Source: Thermothielavioides terrestris NRRL 8126
Taxonomy: Eukaryota > Ascomycota > Sordariomycetes > Sordariales > Chaetomiaceae
Assembly (NCBI RefSeq): GCF_000226115.1
Contig: NC_016461.1
Coordinates: 4,030,001-4,094,000, forward strand
Length of the DNA: 64,000 nt
Reading direction: 5' to 3'
A model generated the notes under the pieces. The model saw only the letters and a list, made by a program, of their open reading frames with translations, made no database searches and had not been told where the DNA came from. Of the stretch, positions 1-11,251 are shown in pieces. The stretch's first letter is position 1. Every line of letters starts with the position of its first letter. A program made the position numbers and the translations under genes.

Positions 1-3000
1 GATATCGACGAGTTATCTCCGTGCGGAGGCAAATGGCCGGGCGGAACACGCCCCAGTAGTGTAGAGTCCCGATAATCTCGGGAGAGCATGCATCAGGCCG
101 GCACGAGCACCCCACCCACACAGGTCTATCGCCGTCTGGAGGGAGCATGGCGACATCCAGGGGCATCCATGGATGGAACCTTGAGCCGGAGCCGGAGCGG
201 TTGCAGGACAGCAAGGGCACGCAAAGGCGCGCCATGTCAATGACCGCTGGAGGTGATGGTGGTGGAGGTGGAGGGTGCAACGGGGAGCAGCAGGATCCAG
301 GGCTCGGAGGAGACGGTGTGTCCGGGTATGACAGAAGCTGATTTTGGCCAGTCCTGATGCGATCCGGGAGCACTGGGGGCGAGGGTCTTGCCTGTCTGGG
401 GCTGCTCGAGCCGTGTGGTGGAGCAAAGATTGGAAGTGCAGGCTTCGTGTGCTTCCAACCGAAGCTGGGCGGGCGAGATAGCCGGGCTTCCATGCAGCAG
501 CCATGCGGATATTTTGTGGGTACCTCGAAGCTAGCGTGAACCACGACCGCTGCAGCATCGACTGCAGCATGCAGCAGCCCCGGCCCTGGTAGTGGGCCTG
601 GGAAACCAGCGTTCGCACGCCCGGCGGCGAGGCGGGAGTGCTCAGGCCACAGATGCGACAGTCAATCTCAGCCGCCCTTTGAATTGCCAGGGACGGCAGC
701 GAATAGACGTCTTTCGTGCGAGCACGCCATCACTTATGCCTGCCGTGGGCCGTGGAATCGCGGCAGTCAGGGCGGTTTGTCAGACGGAAGACGGGACTCT
801 GGACCGGCAGATCCAACGGTCCAAGACTCTTAGCGAGCTAGTTATCGTCCACAGCAGTTAGATAACTTCCGGAGAATGCCTGTGCCGCCGTAGTGTACTG
901 GACACGACGGGGAAAGGAAAGCTAGTCGGGATCAGCCTGCTTTCCACCGCAACGCCGTGACCTGCGAGCTTGGCTCTTGCGCTGTTGTGATTTCTTCGTC
1001 CAGGCCTAGCCCAAGTGCGTGTGTCATGCTGGGGGAATATACAGTAACATACCAGACATCATGTCGCAACCGGGCAAGTTCCATTCTGTGTAGTGTGTAG
1101 TGTATACGGCGGAATATAAGCAAGCATTGCGCAATACGCGCGATGTCAAAGCCATGTGAAATTGACGCCACACTCGGACGTCGAGGGCAGATCCGGGAGC
1201 CGCCGGTTTCGCAGCAGGGCAGGGGTTGAGGAGATGACGAACCGCAGCGACCCTGCGAGTGTGTGGGGTCGAGCGTTGATGACGCGAGCAGGGGAACAAG
1301 GAAGCAGCGAGCCAGGGGAACGAAAAAGTTGTTCAACTTATCGGTGACCCGCACCGAAGGAAAGAACACCTTGACAGGCCTGGCTGGGTTCTTGGGTGGA
1401 CGAACTCCGGGGCCGAGACAAAGGAAGGAGCGATTGCACTTCAAATGACTGCCCCGCCACGGATACGGGCGGATATGGGGTCTTTTTCTTCAACTGTGTC
1501 CGTGGACTGTCGAGCCGCATTTCCAGAGATTAGCGAGCTGAAGCGAAAGGTCGCTTGTCAACACCTGCCGCCCTCTGGGGGTGATGTTCCAGGTTGCGCA
1601 TCGCGGCACGACGAGCTCGTCTCTGCACCGCACGCTGCCGAATGTTACCCGACTCCCATCACTGACTGCCGCTGCTTGGGACGGGTGTGGCCGCCATGGC
1701 CGCTCACTCGTCTTGCGACCACCTCAGAGAGAAACGATTGCCCTCAATGACTGTCTATCCGCGGTTGATCTTCGAGTGAATGAGCCCCCTGATGTCTCCA
1801 ACTCCCAGACCCCACCAGCTGCTCCAATACCCCAATCAGGGAGAGGGACGCCACTTAGCTGGGGTCGTCCAAACGGCCCGGTAACTGCGAAACAGTGGAG
1901 AAGGCACCGCGAATCCACCGAGGATCAAAGCTTCGAGAAGCTAACTCCTGCGTACGCTACACAGTACTGCGTCAGGTAGTGTAGCGGACAGAAAACACGA
2001 CCAAAGATCCGTTTTCCGTACATAACGGCCGAAGGGCACCCACGGGGATTCGCTTTGGACGTCGAAAATGACGAATCTTCTCCGGCGCGGACTCCAGCAC
2101 TGCGACGAACCACACTGTGGTGCGAGAGGTACCACGGACGAGTCGAGAACGGATTCTCCCATTTTGCCGACCCTACGGCAGGCGAACATGCCAGAGCAAG
2201 GGTGTTGCGCATGAAACGGAGCAGAGGCTTGCAAAGCTCAACGAAGTCAGGTAGTGTATCCGTTTGGAGTGGAGTGTACACTACAAGGGAGCACGGATCC
2301 GCACACTTGACTTTCACTCCTCGGACGAATTCCAAGTGGAGCGCGAGGAGGGAAACTTCGCCCGGGACAGTGCAGAAGGCTTCCGGAAGATCGGAAACGC
2401 GACGGGACCCTGGCGCGGCCTAATCCTGGCCGTGTGCTTGCACAGCAGTACCGAGGTGTGTGTCGGTGAGCATGCAAACCGCCCCGCTTCCAAACAAATC
2501 ATCGATTCCTTATCAAGGCATTTGGGAACATGGCGCTGTCGCGATTGCAGGTGTGGTGCAGAGTGTATCACAGACGCCGAGTCCAGGGCAGCCCATGCCT
2601 TTCCAAATGCAGCAGCTTGCCGAGATTCGGCCCCCCATCGGATGCTGTCTGCTGCTGTCCGGTTCTTTGGAGAAGATCGGAGTCGCGACAGGGGTTGGGA
2701 TGGCGGCTCAAAAGAAAAAAGCAACAACCCCGCCCCACGATTTCATCATTCCGTCGCACGTGTGGAACCGCTAGGGTTCTCGGGCCAACTTCGTTGCAGG
2801 CCTTTTTGTTGAGCTGCACCGGGACATAGTGTACCTCTCTGCCTCGCGTTTCAGCAGTCCTTCCTCGGGATCAGTGCTGCATTTGGAGCACTGATCTCCA
2901 GGGATGCTCGATCTGGAAACCCGAGGGTTTCTAAGATTGCTGGTGTATCTGGACCGTCCGTTGACGCCCGTCTGTGTTGGCAGACGCCCGCCGAAGTTCC

Positions 3001-4647
3001 CAAGCTCCGAGTGCCCGGAATACGGAATAGTTGGCTTGTTGGCGACTGGCAAACCCGTCCACCATTACCAAACCCTGCATTTACACTACGACTCTGTATG
3101 GCAGCATACATACACAGTAGACCAGCTGCGCGATACGCCGACGGCCAATCCTATCGGTGAACCAGCTCACACGCTCAGCACCGCCGTCGCATCGGGGGAT
3201 TCCTGGGTCTCGCGCCATCTTCGCCCGTCCCGGCACTCCCGGCATCCCCGGGCAGGATTCCCCATCAGAGCAAAACGGGCTTCCAACGACGCGGCTGAAT
3301 TCTGAGCGGATGGGCGACCCGGGATCGGCGTTGAACTGCAAGATATCGAACCCCGGCCTCCGCAGCCGAATGGCGAGGCTTTTGACGGTCCTAGACCACA
3401 CTATGTAGTGTACATATCTATCATCCTTAGACAGAACCATGGATACCTCTGCCATCGTCATCGGTTAAGGAAAAAGGCGGTCTGATATCAGTCATGATTA
3501 ATGCATCGACTGATACACGAGACATTCCTGCCTTCATATCCATATCTAAGGCACGGGCCTGGCTGGACGGCCCCAGCGGAAACATGCATATCTCCTCCCC
3601 GCAGCGGCTGTTTTCCGGCCGCGCCGCCGCTTCTCGGCCGGCCATGAGCCGGAGCAAACGATGTCGCAATCGCAATGCTGGTGGCCAACATGGTACCGAT
3701 GTCGTGGAGACGAGGCGGTGAGTCTGCAACGCAGGGCGGGACGAAGTTATTGAAGCATTGCATGCGCGGCGCCCAAGGCGATCTCGCAGCCTGCCAGGCG
3801 ATAACTACGGAGGTAACGACGGAGTAGCGCACGGAATACGTCGGCTGTCTAATCAAGGTCCGACCAGCCCGCGCATTGGACCAGCCCGTGCATCGGTGTA
3901 CATACCAGGCAGTTACACGGCACACTATCTATACCCCGGCGACGGGCATGCTACCACGGCTCGCAATGCATGTAGTGTTCGGATCACACATAACTCGAAC
4001 ATGGCGACCGAGGCGAGGCGGCGCCCTCGTCTCAGCAAGCACAGCAACTCCCGAAGCCGGACGGGGCCCCGGGCCTCAGCACGCGGCCCCCCCCCCCCTT
4101 TCCCCCCACGACGGGACGGCCCTGCCGGGTGCCGAACCGTCTTGTGGGGAGTTGCGTGGGGGAACATGCTCTCTCTCTCTCGCCCGGCCGGAGCATGTCG
4201 AGCCGAAGGGCTGGACGGACCAGCCAAAGAAAGAACTGCAGCACAGCTACCTACATACAAAGTAGGTCAACGGGATGCGGGATGCGGGATGCGTGGGGGA
4301 CAGGCGGCAGGCAGAGCAGACTGTGTGAGAGGGGACAAGAACCGTAACGCAGCCCGCTGCGGAGAGCACTGACTCCGCTGCGAGATCATGAGACACAGCC
4401 AAGCCGGTGACATTGAGATCTGTCCCTCCTCCTCCTCGTCCTCCTCCTCGCCTCACGGATGCAAATGTCGAAGGGGCGCGGACCCGACAGAGGAATAGAC
4501 AGCCAGTCAACAGACGCCGCCATGCATGCAAGCAAGAATCACAATCATGTTGTGGCCTCAAGGGCACGTTAACCATAAAGATAGCCCGTAAACCATCTCC
4601 GTACATACATACATCAATGCCCTTCGCTAACAGCCCCGTCTTCCTGC

Positions 4648-4680
<33 letters not shown>

Positions 4681-4800
4681 CCCCCACATACTGTAGCTCT
4701 CGTAGCCCAAGCAACAACCTAACCCCCATCCCCCATCCCCCATCCCCCATCCCCCATCCCCCAGACCCGGACCGCGGACCGCGAGCGCTACGGGTGTTAG
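1..4800. other. Gene-poor region, no convincing gene
   Basis: Several open frames of up to about 200 codons exist on both strands, but none shows a recognisable domain, a sensible exon chain or non-repetitive composition, so I call no gene. It contains a C-run near 4089-4100, a TCC-rich tract at 4419-4451, and two copies of the 12-mer TCAGGTAGTGTA (1972-1983, 2247-2258). The right end is the 3' flank of vps17 and holds a CTG microsatellite and a CCCCCAT minisatellite. Confidence 0.5.
4646..4760. repeat. CTG microsatellite and CCCCCAT minisatellite
   Basis: About ten CTG units at 4650-4679 are followed by about five tandem 7-bp units (CCCCCAT) near 4729-4760, just past the vps17 stop codon. 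They probably lie in its 3' untranslated region or terminator zone and are likely length-polymorphic. Confidence 0.8.
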
Positions 4801-6871
4801 TTAGAACGTGCTAGCGGCGAGACGACTCGCGGCATTCCGCGCGTCGATGCGATCCTCATCATCCTCCTCCAGCAGGCCGGGCATCCTGCCTCCCGGGCCG
4901 ACGCCGGCGCCGACAGCCCCGCCGTGCGCGGCCGCGGCGGCGTCGGCGCCGGGGCCCTCCAGCCCGCCCTCCTCGCCGACCGCCTCGGCGACGGCGGTGG
5001 CCACCAGGCTGCCGGACACGCTGCGGGCGAGGACGTCGGCGGAGCGGCGGGGCACGCCGCTCCAGGCGTCGCCCTTGGGGCCCTGGCTGGCGGCGAGGCT
5101 GGAGCGGCGGGCGGCGGCGACGGCGGGGGGCGGGTGGGCCTCGCGGCCGAGGCGGCTGAGGCCGCCGCTGGCGTCGATGGAGCGGATGTCCGGGCGGACG
5201 GACTCGAGCAGGGCGAGGGTGCGGCGCTCGGCCTCGATCTCGCGCAGCACGAACTCGCGCACGCTGAGGCGCAGGTCGGCGGCGGTGCGGGCGGCCCAGC
5301 GGCGCCGCTCGTGCACCAGGTTCTGCGTCACCCGCGCCGTCTTCTGGTGCAGCGCCGACTCGGCGTGCCGCGCCTCGTCCAGCGCCGCGATCGCCTCGTC
5401 CACCTTCTCGCGCCGCACGTTGGACGACGCCTTGAGCCGGTCGGCCGCGTTGAGCCGGCTGCGCGTGGTCTCCTGCGCCTGCAGGAACTCGCGGATCAGG
5501 ATCTGCCGGTTCGTGAGCGTCTCCTTGACGATGAAGGCGTCTTGCGAGTGGTACTGGAGCGGGTCGCCGATGGTCGTGGCCTCGGCGGTCGCCTGCGCCG
5601 CGTGGTAGTCGCCGACCGTCTGGATGATCTTGCCGAGCTTGCGGTAGGCGTTGGCGAGGCCCGGGTGCGGTTCTTGGACGTTCATCTGGCCGAGCTTGAC
5701 GCCGAAGTCGGATTCGGCGAGACCGAGGCCTGGGAATGGGCGGGCGGTTAGTCTAGGAGGAAAAAGAGAGTGCAAGGCGCCAGGAGCGGGGGGAGGGGGG
5801 CATGGCACGGCTTGCCTCTGCGTGACTTGACGAGTTTGTCCACCTTGTGCCCGGCATCCATGGCGCCCAAGTAGAACAGCTTGACCACGGGTCGGGCTTC
5901 CTGCAGCTCGGGCGTGTCATCTGGCGGCGGGGCGAACTGCTTGAGGATCTTGCGCCGCACGCCCGTGGCGGGCTGCTTCTTCTTGACCATGGGGCTGTAG
6001 CCGAAGTCGCTCTCGACGAAGAGCACCATCTCGTCGTCGCGCATCAGCACCTCGTTGCTGCACACGTAGTTGAACCAGCGCTGCATGAGCGCCTTGACTC
6101 GCACCTCGTCCTCCTCGGTGCCAGCACCGGCCGATGTCAGCGCCGGCGGCACCGCGGGGACGATGGCGTCGGGGTTCGCCGAGATCAGGTGTTCGGCGAG
6201 CTTGATGAACTCGGAGTGCAGGCGGCGCACATCGCGGTATTGCGTGGTCCTGAAGGCGGGCAAATTTGTCTGCGCCGAGTTAGCTAGAGCTTCCCCGGCG
6301 GTACGACGACATGGCAGGCAGAGCATACGTGTACATCGAACCTCAAGATGGGGTCCTTCCGTCCGGTGCGCTCAAGCCCAGTAATCTTAGCCTGCAGCTT
6401 GAATTGCGGGGGTGGCGGTTTCCGAGGCTGCTGCTGCCGCTGCTGCTGCTGTTGTTCTTGCGAGCGCTGCGCCTGGCCCGGTGCGGGCTTTGGCGCTTGC
6501 TGGTGCTGCTCATCGTGATGCGGCTGCGGCTGCGACTCTGGCTGCGGCGATAGCGGCCCCTGCTCCCCAGCAAAGCCCTGCTGTTCGGGGTACGGCTCGA
6601 CGGGAGCTGGCTCCCCAGACGCCGGCTCGGTGGCCTGCGAGACGGTGCTTGCGGTGTCTGGCCGCCGGTACTCGGTGTCGCTTGCGCCGAAGCCGCCTTC
6701 GTCGTTGAGGCCGTTGTTCGAGACGGGATAGCGGAACGGGGAAGCCGGGGGCTCGCCTGCGAGGGGACCGTAGCTGGTGCGGTTGTGCCGGGGCGACGAG
6801 CTTGGCGAATTGCCCCAGGGCGAGGCCTCGGCCGGGTGGTCCGGGTCGTGTATCGATGAGCTGTAGTCCAT
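4801..6871 (-). CDS. vps17: Vps17, retromer PX-BAR sorting nexin
   Basis: Predicted exons 6871-6329, 6269-5816 and 5729-4801 give 641 residues. With Vps5 and the Vps26-29-35 trimer, Vps17 coats endosomal tubules and returns cargo receptors to the Golgi. Residues 1-155 are a low-complexity Pro/Gln/Ser-rich tail (CAG-type codons), a PX phosphoinositide-binding domain follows at about 157-275, and a long helical BAR-type dimerisation region at about 333-550. The LRFDVH exon end joins TNLPAFR, and KSRRG joins LGLAESDFG, both typical of the family. Intron 1 (59 bp) has a GCTAAC branch point. Intron 2 appears to be a GC-AG intron (donor AGAG/GCAAG). The gene is divergent from mef2 across 678 bp. 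Confidence 0.9.
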
Positions 6872-7549
6872 AGTGCCCGCTTGCGCCAGAAATGCGCCCT
6901 CCTCCGCCTGGGATCAGTTCGGTTTCGATGACGTGGTGCGCGGGACGCGGGCAGATGGATTGCGTGCACTAAACGCTCAGCGTGGCTGCGACGGCCGGCA
7001 TTGATAGAAGCGGGTTGATAAAATTACGTGTGCGGCGTAACCGTTCAATCAGTCGCACAGGGAAGTTGGGAGGCGGAAATCCTCGGTCGGTGATCGCAGC
7101 TGCTCCGCGTGCATCGGCCGGGGCTGGGAGAAGCGGCACAGGGCAGTCGTGTAACTCCAGGATGAACGGGCTTGGCGCCAAGGCCGGGGGAAGGCTGGGT
7201 GCACAGACCCTACCAAGGCCTGGGATGGCCTAGAAAAGCAAGTGCAAAACTTGTGTGAAACCATCAACGGTCAATTGTGGGATGGGACATGTCAACATCG
7301 GTGTGTGCCGCCGCGGGGCAGCTGATGTTTTGCTTACCTACGAGCTGACAGTTGGCGACCTGAGATGCAGGGCCAGTCGAAATCTGCAGCGCCAGACTGA
7401 AGCTGTGCTTTATTTATTTATTTATTAATTCTTCTTGTTTTATTTTGCGCTGTAGGTCTGTACTCGTCATCTGAACTGGTCTTGAAGAGTTTGAGGTGGG
7501 AAAAAAAACGAAAAATAAGAGCAGTAAAGAGAAAGAAGCTTGAGACGGG
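6872..7549. promoter_or_regulatory. Shared divergent promoter region vps17 / mef2
   Basis: This 678-bp gap lies between two divergently starting genes and should hold both promoters. The only notable sequence is an AT-rich stretch with TTTA repeats at about 7411-7428, on the mef2 side. No specific factor site can be assigned by eye. Confidence 0.55.
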
Positions 7550-10301
7550 ATGCTCTGCGGCGCCCGCCTCCGTCGCGGGCCGAGCCGGCTGCTGCCAAGG
7601 GGTATGCTCCCGGCGGCCGTGTTGGCGCTGAGAAACGCCCAACCGGCCCCGTCCAGGCTTGCGCGGAGCTACTCCAGTGACCACGCACACCACGAGGCCC
7701 GGATTGAGAGCATCCGCAACATTGGCATCATCGCCCACGTCGATGCGGTGCGTGTCTTGTCTTGGCATTGAGCCTAGCACTAGCTCCCAGACGCCCTCAC
7801 CCACATCACTCACACCTCCGCAGGGCAAGACGACGACCACCGAGCGCATGCTCTACCACAGCGGCCGGACACGCCACATCGGGAGTATGCCTGTCCCCGT
7901 CCTCCCTGCGTCTGGGAAAGGACCCCGCTGACCCGCCCGCCCAGATGTCGACCATGGCAACACGACCACCGATTTCCTCCCCATGGAGCGGGAGCGCGGC
8001 ATCACCATCCAGTCGGCCGCCATCACCTTCCAGTGGCCCCCCAAGTCGCTGTGCCCGCCGGGCCTCGAGCCCAAGACGATCAACCTGATTGACACCCCGG
8101 GCCACCAGGACTTCCGCTACGAGGTTGACCGCTGCCTGCCCATCCTCGACGGTGCCGTGTGCATTCTCGACTCGGTCAAGGGCGTCGAGACGCACACCGA
8201 GCGTGTCTGGGAGTCGGCGCAACTGTCCAGGATTCCCCGCCTGCTCTTCGTCAACAAGCTGGACCGAGACGGCGCCAGCTTCAAGCGGTCCGTCCTCGAG
8301 GTGGCATCCCGGCTGCGCACCTGGCCTCTCCTCTGCCAGATCCCCTGGTGGCAGAAGGACGACTTCGTCGGCGTCATCGATGTGATCCACGAGCTCGGCC
8401 TGCGCTTCTCCAGCACCGGCGCCATGTCGGTCGTCAGCAAGGAGAGCATCGCGAGGGAGAACCCGGCGCTGCGGGACGAGATGGCGACGGCCCGCCTGCG
8501 CCTGGTCGAGACCCTCTCGGAGCACGACGACCAGGTCATGGAGGAGTTCCTCGAGCTCGAGAAGGACGTGCCCTCGGCCTCGATCAAGCAGGCCATTCGC
8601 CGTCTGATCATGGACGGGGACGCCAAGTTCACGCCAGTTTTCGCAGGCGCCAGCTTGCGCAACATCGGCGTCCAACCGCTGCTGGACGCCGTTGTCGACT
8701 ACCTGCCCAGCCCATCCGAGAGGCCCCCGCTGGAAATCATGGGCGCCAAGGCTCCCACCTTGGCCAAGCTTCTGGAGGAGACTGTCAGGAGAAAGGGGCA
8801 GCACCAGGCCGAACCGCCCATTGTCGCTCTCGCGCACGTCTTCAAGGTCGTCGACGATCCGCGCCGGGGCATGATGAGCTGGGTGCGCGTCTACCACGGC
8901 GCGCTCAGCCGCAGCAGCCACATGTGGAATAGCAACGTCCACTCGTTCGAGAAGCCGCAGCACATCCTCCACGTGTCGGCCAAGGACTATCACGAAATCC
9001 AGCATCTGCCGACAGGACATATCGGCGCCCTGACCGGCCTCAAGTCCGCCCGCACCGGCGACACCCTGATCACGTATCCGGGCCACCAGGGCAGCACCGC
9101 CCCCGAGGCCTTCAGGAACCTCCGCATCAGGGCGCCCGAGACACCGCCCGCCGTCGCATTCATCGCCATCGAGCCGTACACGCGCACGGCAGGCGAGAAG
9201 CTCGAGGAGGCGCTCAACAAGCTCTCGCGCGAGGACCCCAGCATCCGGTGGAGCAAGGACGAGAAGACCGAACAGCTGATCCTGTCCGGCATGGGCCTGC
9301 TGCACCTCGAAATTGCTCAGGACCGGCTCCTGACGCACTACAAGATCGACCGCGAATCGGCCATGTGGGGCGAGATCGAGGTCGAGTACTCCGAGTGCCT
9401 CTTGGCGCCGACCGGGCCCCAGCGCGCCGTGTACGACCGCCCGATCCGCGACAAGGCGGGCAAGGCAGCCTGCACGGTCAGCATCGAGCCGCTCGAGGAG
9501 CACCACCACCACCACGATTCGCTCCTCGAGTCCAGCGTCGAGCGCGACGGCAACATCATCCACATCGCCATCCCGCTGCCGCGCGACGCCGCCACCGGCG
9601 CCGACCCCAAGCTCCTCGCCTTCGACCCGGAGCTCGTCCGGCAGCAGCTCTTCAACGGCGTGGTGGCGGGCCTCACGCGCGGGCCGCGCCGCAGCGCGCC
9701 GGTCCGGCGCTGCCACGTGCATCTCACCTTCGACCCGGCGACCGACTTCTTCGGCGCGGCCACGACGGGCGGGCACATCACCAACGCGGCGCTGCAGGCC
9801 GTGCGCGGCGCGCTCAAGGCCGCGCACGCCGCCGGCCACGTCGGCGTGCTCGAGCCCTTCGCGCACGTGCGCATCCACTGCCCGGAGGAGGCCGGCCACG
9901 CGATCCAGCACGACCTGGTCGCCGCGCGCGGCGGGCAGGTGCTGGAGGTGCGCAAGGCCGATGAGGACGACGCCGACAACTACAGCCAAGACCACACCAC
10001 CACCTCCGAAGACGACGGCAGCGGCGAAGCCGCAGCCGCAGCCAACTCCCGCCCCCGCGCCATCGACGTGAGCAAGGTGTACGCGCCGCCGGATCCGTAC
10101 GAGTCGGTGCAGAGCCTGCGCGGGCCCAAGCGGGCGGTCGTGCGCATGCTGACCATCCTCGGCAAGGCGCCGCTGCGCGACATGCTCGCGTACGACAGCC
10201 ACCTGCGCAGCCTGACCGGCGGCCGCCACACCCTGCAGCTCGACCCGGGCGGCTTCGAGCTGGTCACCGGCGCGCGGGAGAGGGCGCTGGAGGAGAGGTA
10301 G
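7550..10301 (+). CDS. mef2: Mef2 / mitochondrial ribosome-releasing factor 2 (EF-G2 GTPase)
   Basis: Predicted exons 7550-7747, 7824-7884 and 7945-10301 encode 871 residues. EF-G2 splits mitochondrial ribosomes after termination together with the recycling factor and GTP. An Arg/Ala-rich presequence (about 1-45) fits mitochondrial import. G motifs are AHVDAGKTT (62-70; the Gly is reached only by splicing intron 1), the switch region around ERERGITIQ (101-109), DTPGH (136-140) and NKLD (190-193). Domains II-V follow. Two low-complexity inserts stand out: a His run (EEHHHHH) late in the protein and an acidic/Ala stretch encoded around 9960-10060, inside the C-terminal EF-G domain. Introns are 76 and 60 bp. 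Confidence 0.93.
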
Positions 10302-10715
10302 GAAATGTAAGAAAAGAGAGGGGAGGAGAGGAGAGGAGAGGAGAGGAGGAGTGAAGTTGGCCCGTGGTGTCCGGATTGGGTAGCGGTGTGTTCTGTGTGT
10401 AAGCGGCTATGGCGGTTGTAAGTAACTAGTGGAAACGTGTCTGAGGGGGTTGCGGCCGCAGTGCTGCTGCTGGGGCTGATGATGAGATGCCTTCCCCCGC
10501 CAGTTTCGTGTTCCACCCCTTCTCCTACTGTACAGTAGTGCACATAGGTCCTGTGTGCGTGTATCCTCAATGGAGTCAACGGGGGCCGATTTTCGTTTAG
10601 GGAATGGCGAACAGTTCGTTAGTCCACCAGACTTTTCATTGTTTTGTGGAAGGAATTTGGCGCCATGAAGGGCTGCCACTAGATGCTCAGCGACGACCTC
10701 GAGACGGCAACCCGG

Positions 10716-10785
<70 letters not shown>

Positions 10786-11251
10786 AACCCGTGCCCTTGC
10801 CCGATTAAGGGTCTGGCGGCTGGGGTTGTGCAACTGACTAGAGAACGGTTAGTGTAGCATACACTCTGGCAATTCTCACGAGTGTGGTTTTCCTGCGGGT
10901 TTTGCATCTTTCCAATTGTTTCGAGCACAGCCAGGGATCTTGATGATTATGGGAAGGATTCAGGTTACGATGCATCTTGCTGTTCAATTGCTAGAGTACA
11001 CAATCTTTGAAGGGCGGTTACAAGACAGAGTGATCTGAGACAGTGGAAAGGGACGGGTAGTAAAAGCGATGTGAGAAGCCTGTCTAGAGCAATGCTAAGA
11101 GTAAAAGAGAAGAGGAAGACAAAGAAATGGTCAACCACCGGGAGTCAAGCGGCTGTGGGGGGTTGAGTCCGTTGGAATCATCGCCCGCAGTCGCCCGATT
11201 TCCACTCCCGCGAACGTCCAAAAAACACCCCCTTATGCTCTTCGTAGCCGA
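10302..11251. other. Convergent 3' intergenic region with GGAGA repeat
   Basis: This gap lies between the 3' ends of mef2 and the DUF7924 gene. It contains a GGAGA-type purine microsatellite at about 10319-10350 and a 66-bp thymine run, annotated separately. No coding frame is credible here. Confidence 0.6.
10717..10782. repeat. 66-bp poly(T) homopolymer
   Basis: An uninterrupted run of 66 T residues. Read on the minus strand it is a poly(A) tract. Short AACCCG matches lie on both sides (left ...AACCCGGC, right CTAACCCGTG), which could be a small target duplication of a retroposed poly(A)-ended sequence, but no retroelement body is recognisable next to it. A pure homopolymer of this length could also be mis-sized in the assembly. 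Confidence 0.85.

Noticed and set aside
13..618. 201-codon minus-strand frame at the left edge
   Set aside because: Low-complexity His/Pro/Cys-rich translation without recognisable features; likely chance.
4089..4100. Poly(C) run as a structural element
   Set aside because: A short simple-sequence tract with no accompanying features.
7806..10229. 807-codon open frame on the minus strand opposite mef2
   Set aside because: Composition is an antisense shadow of GC-rich codons (Arg/Gly/Val/Asp runs); the plus strand encodes clear EF-G motifs.
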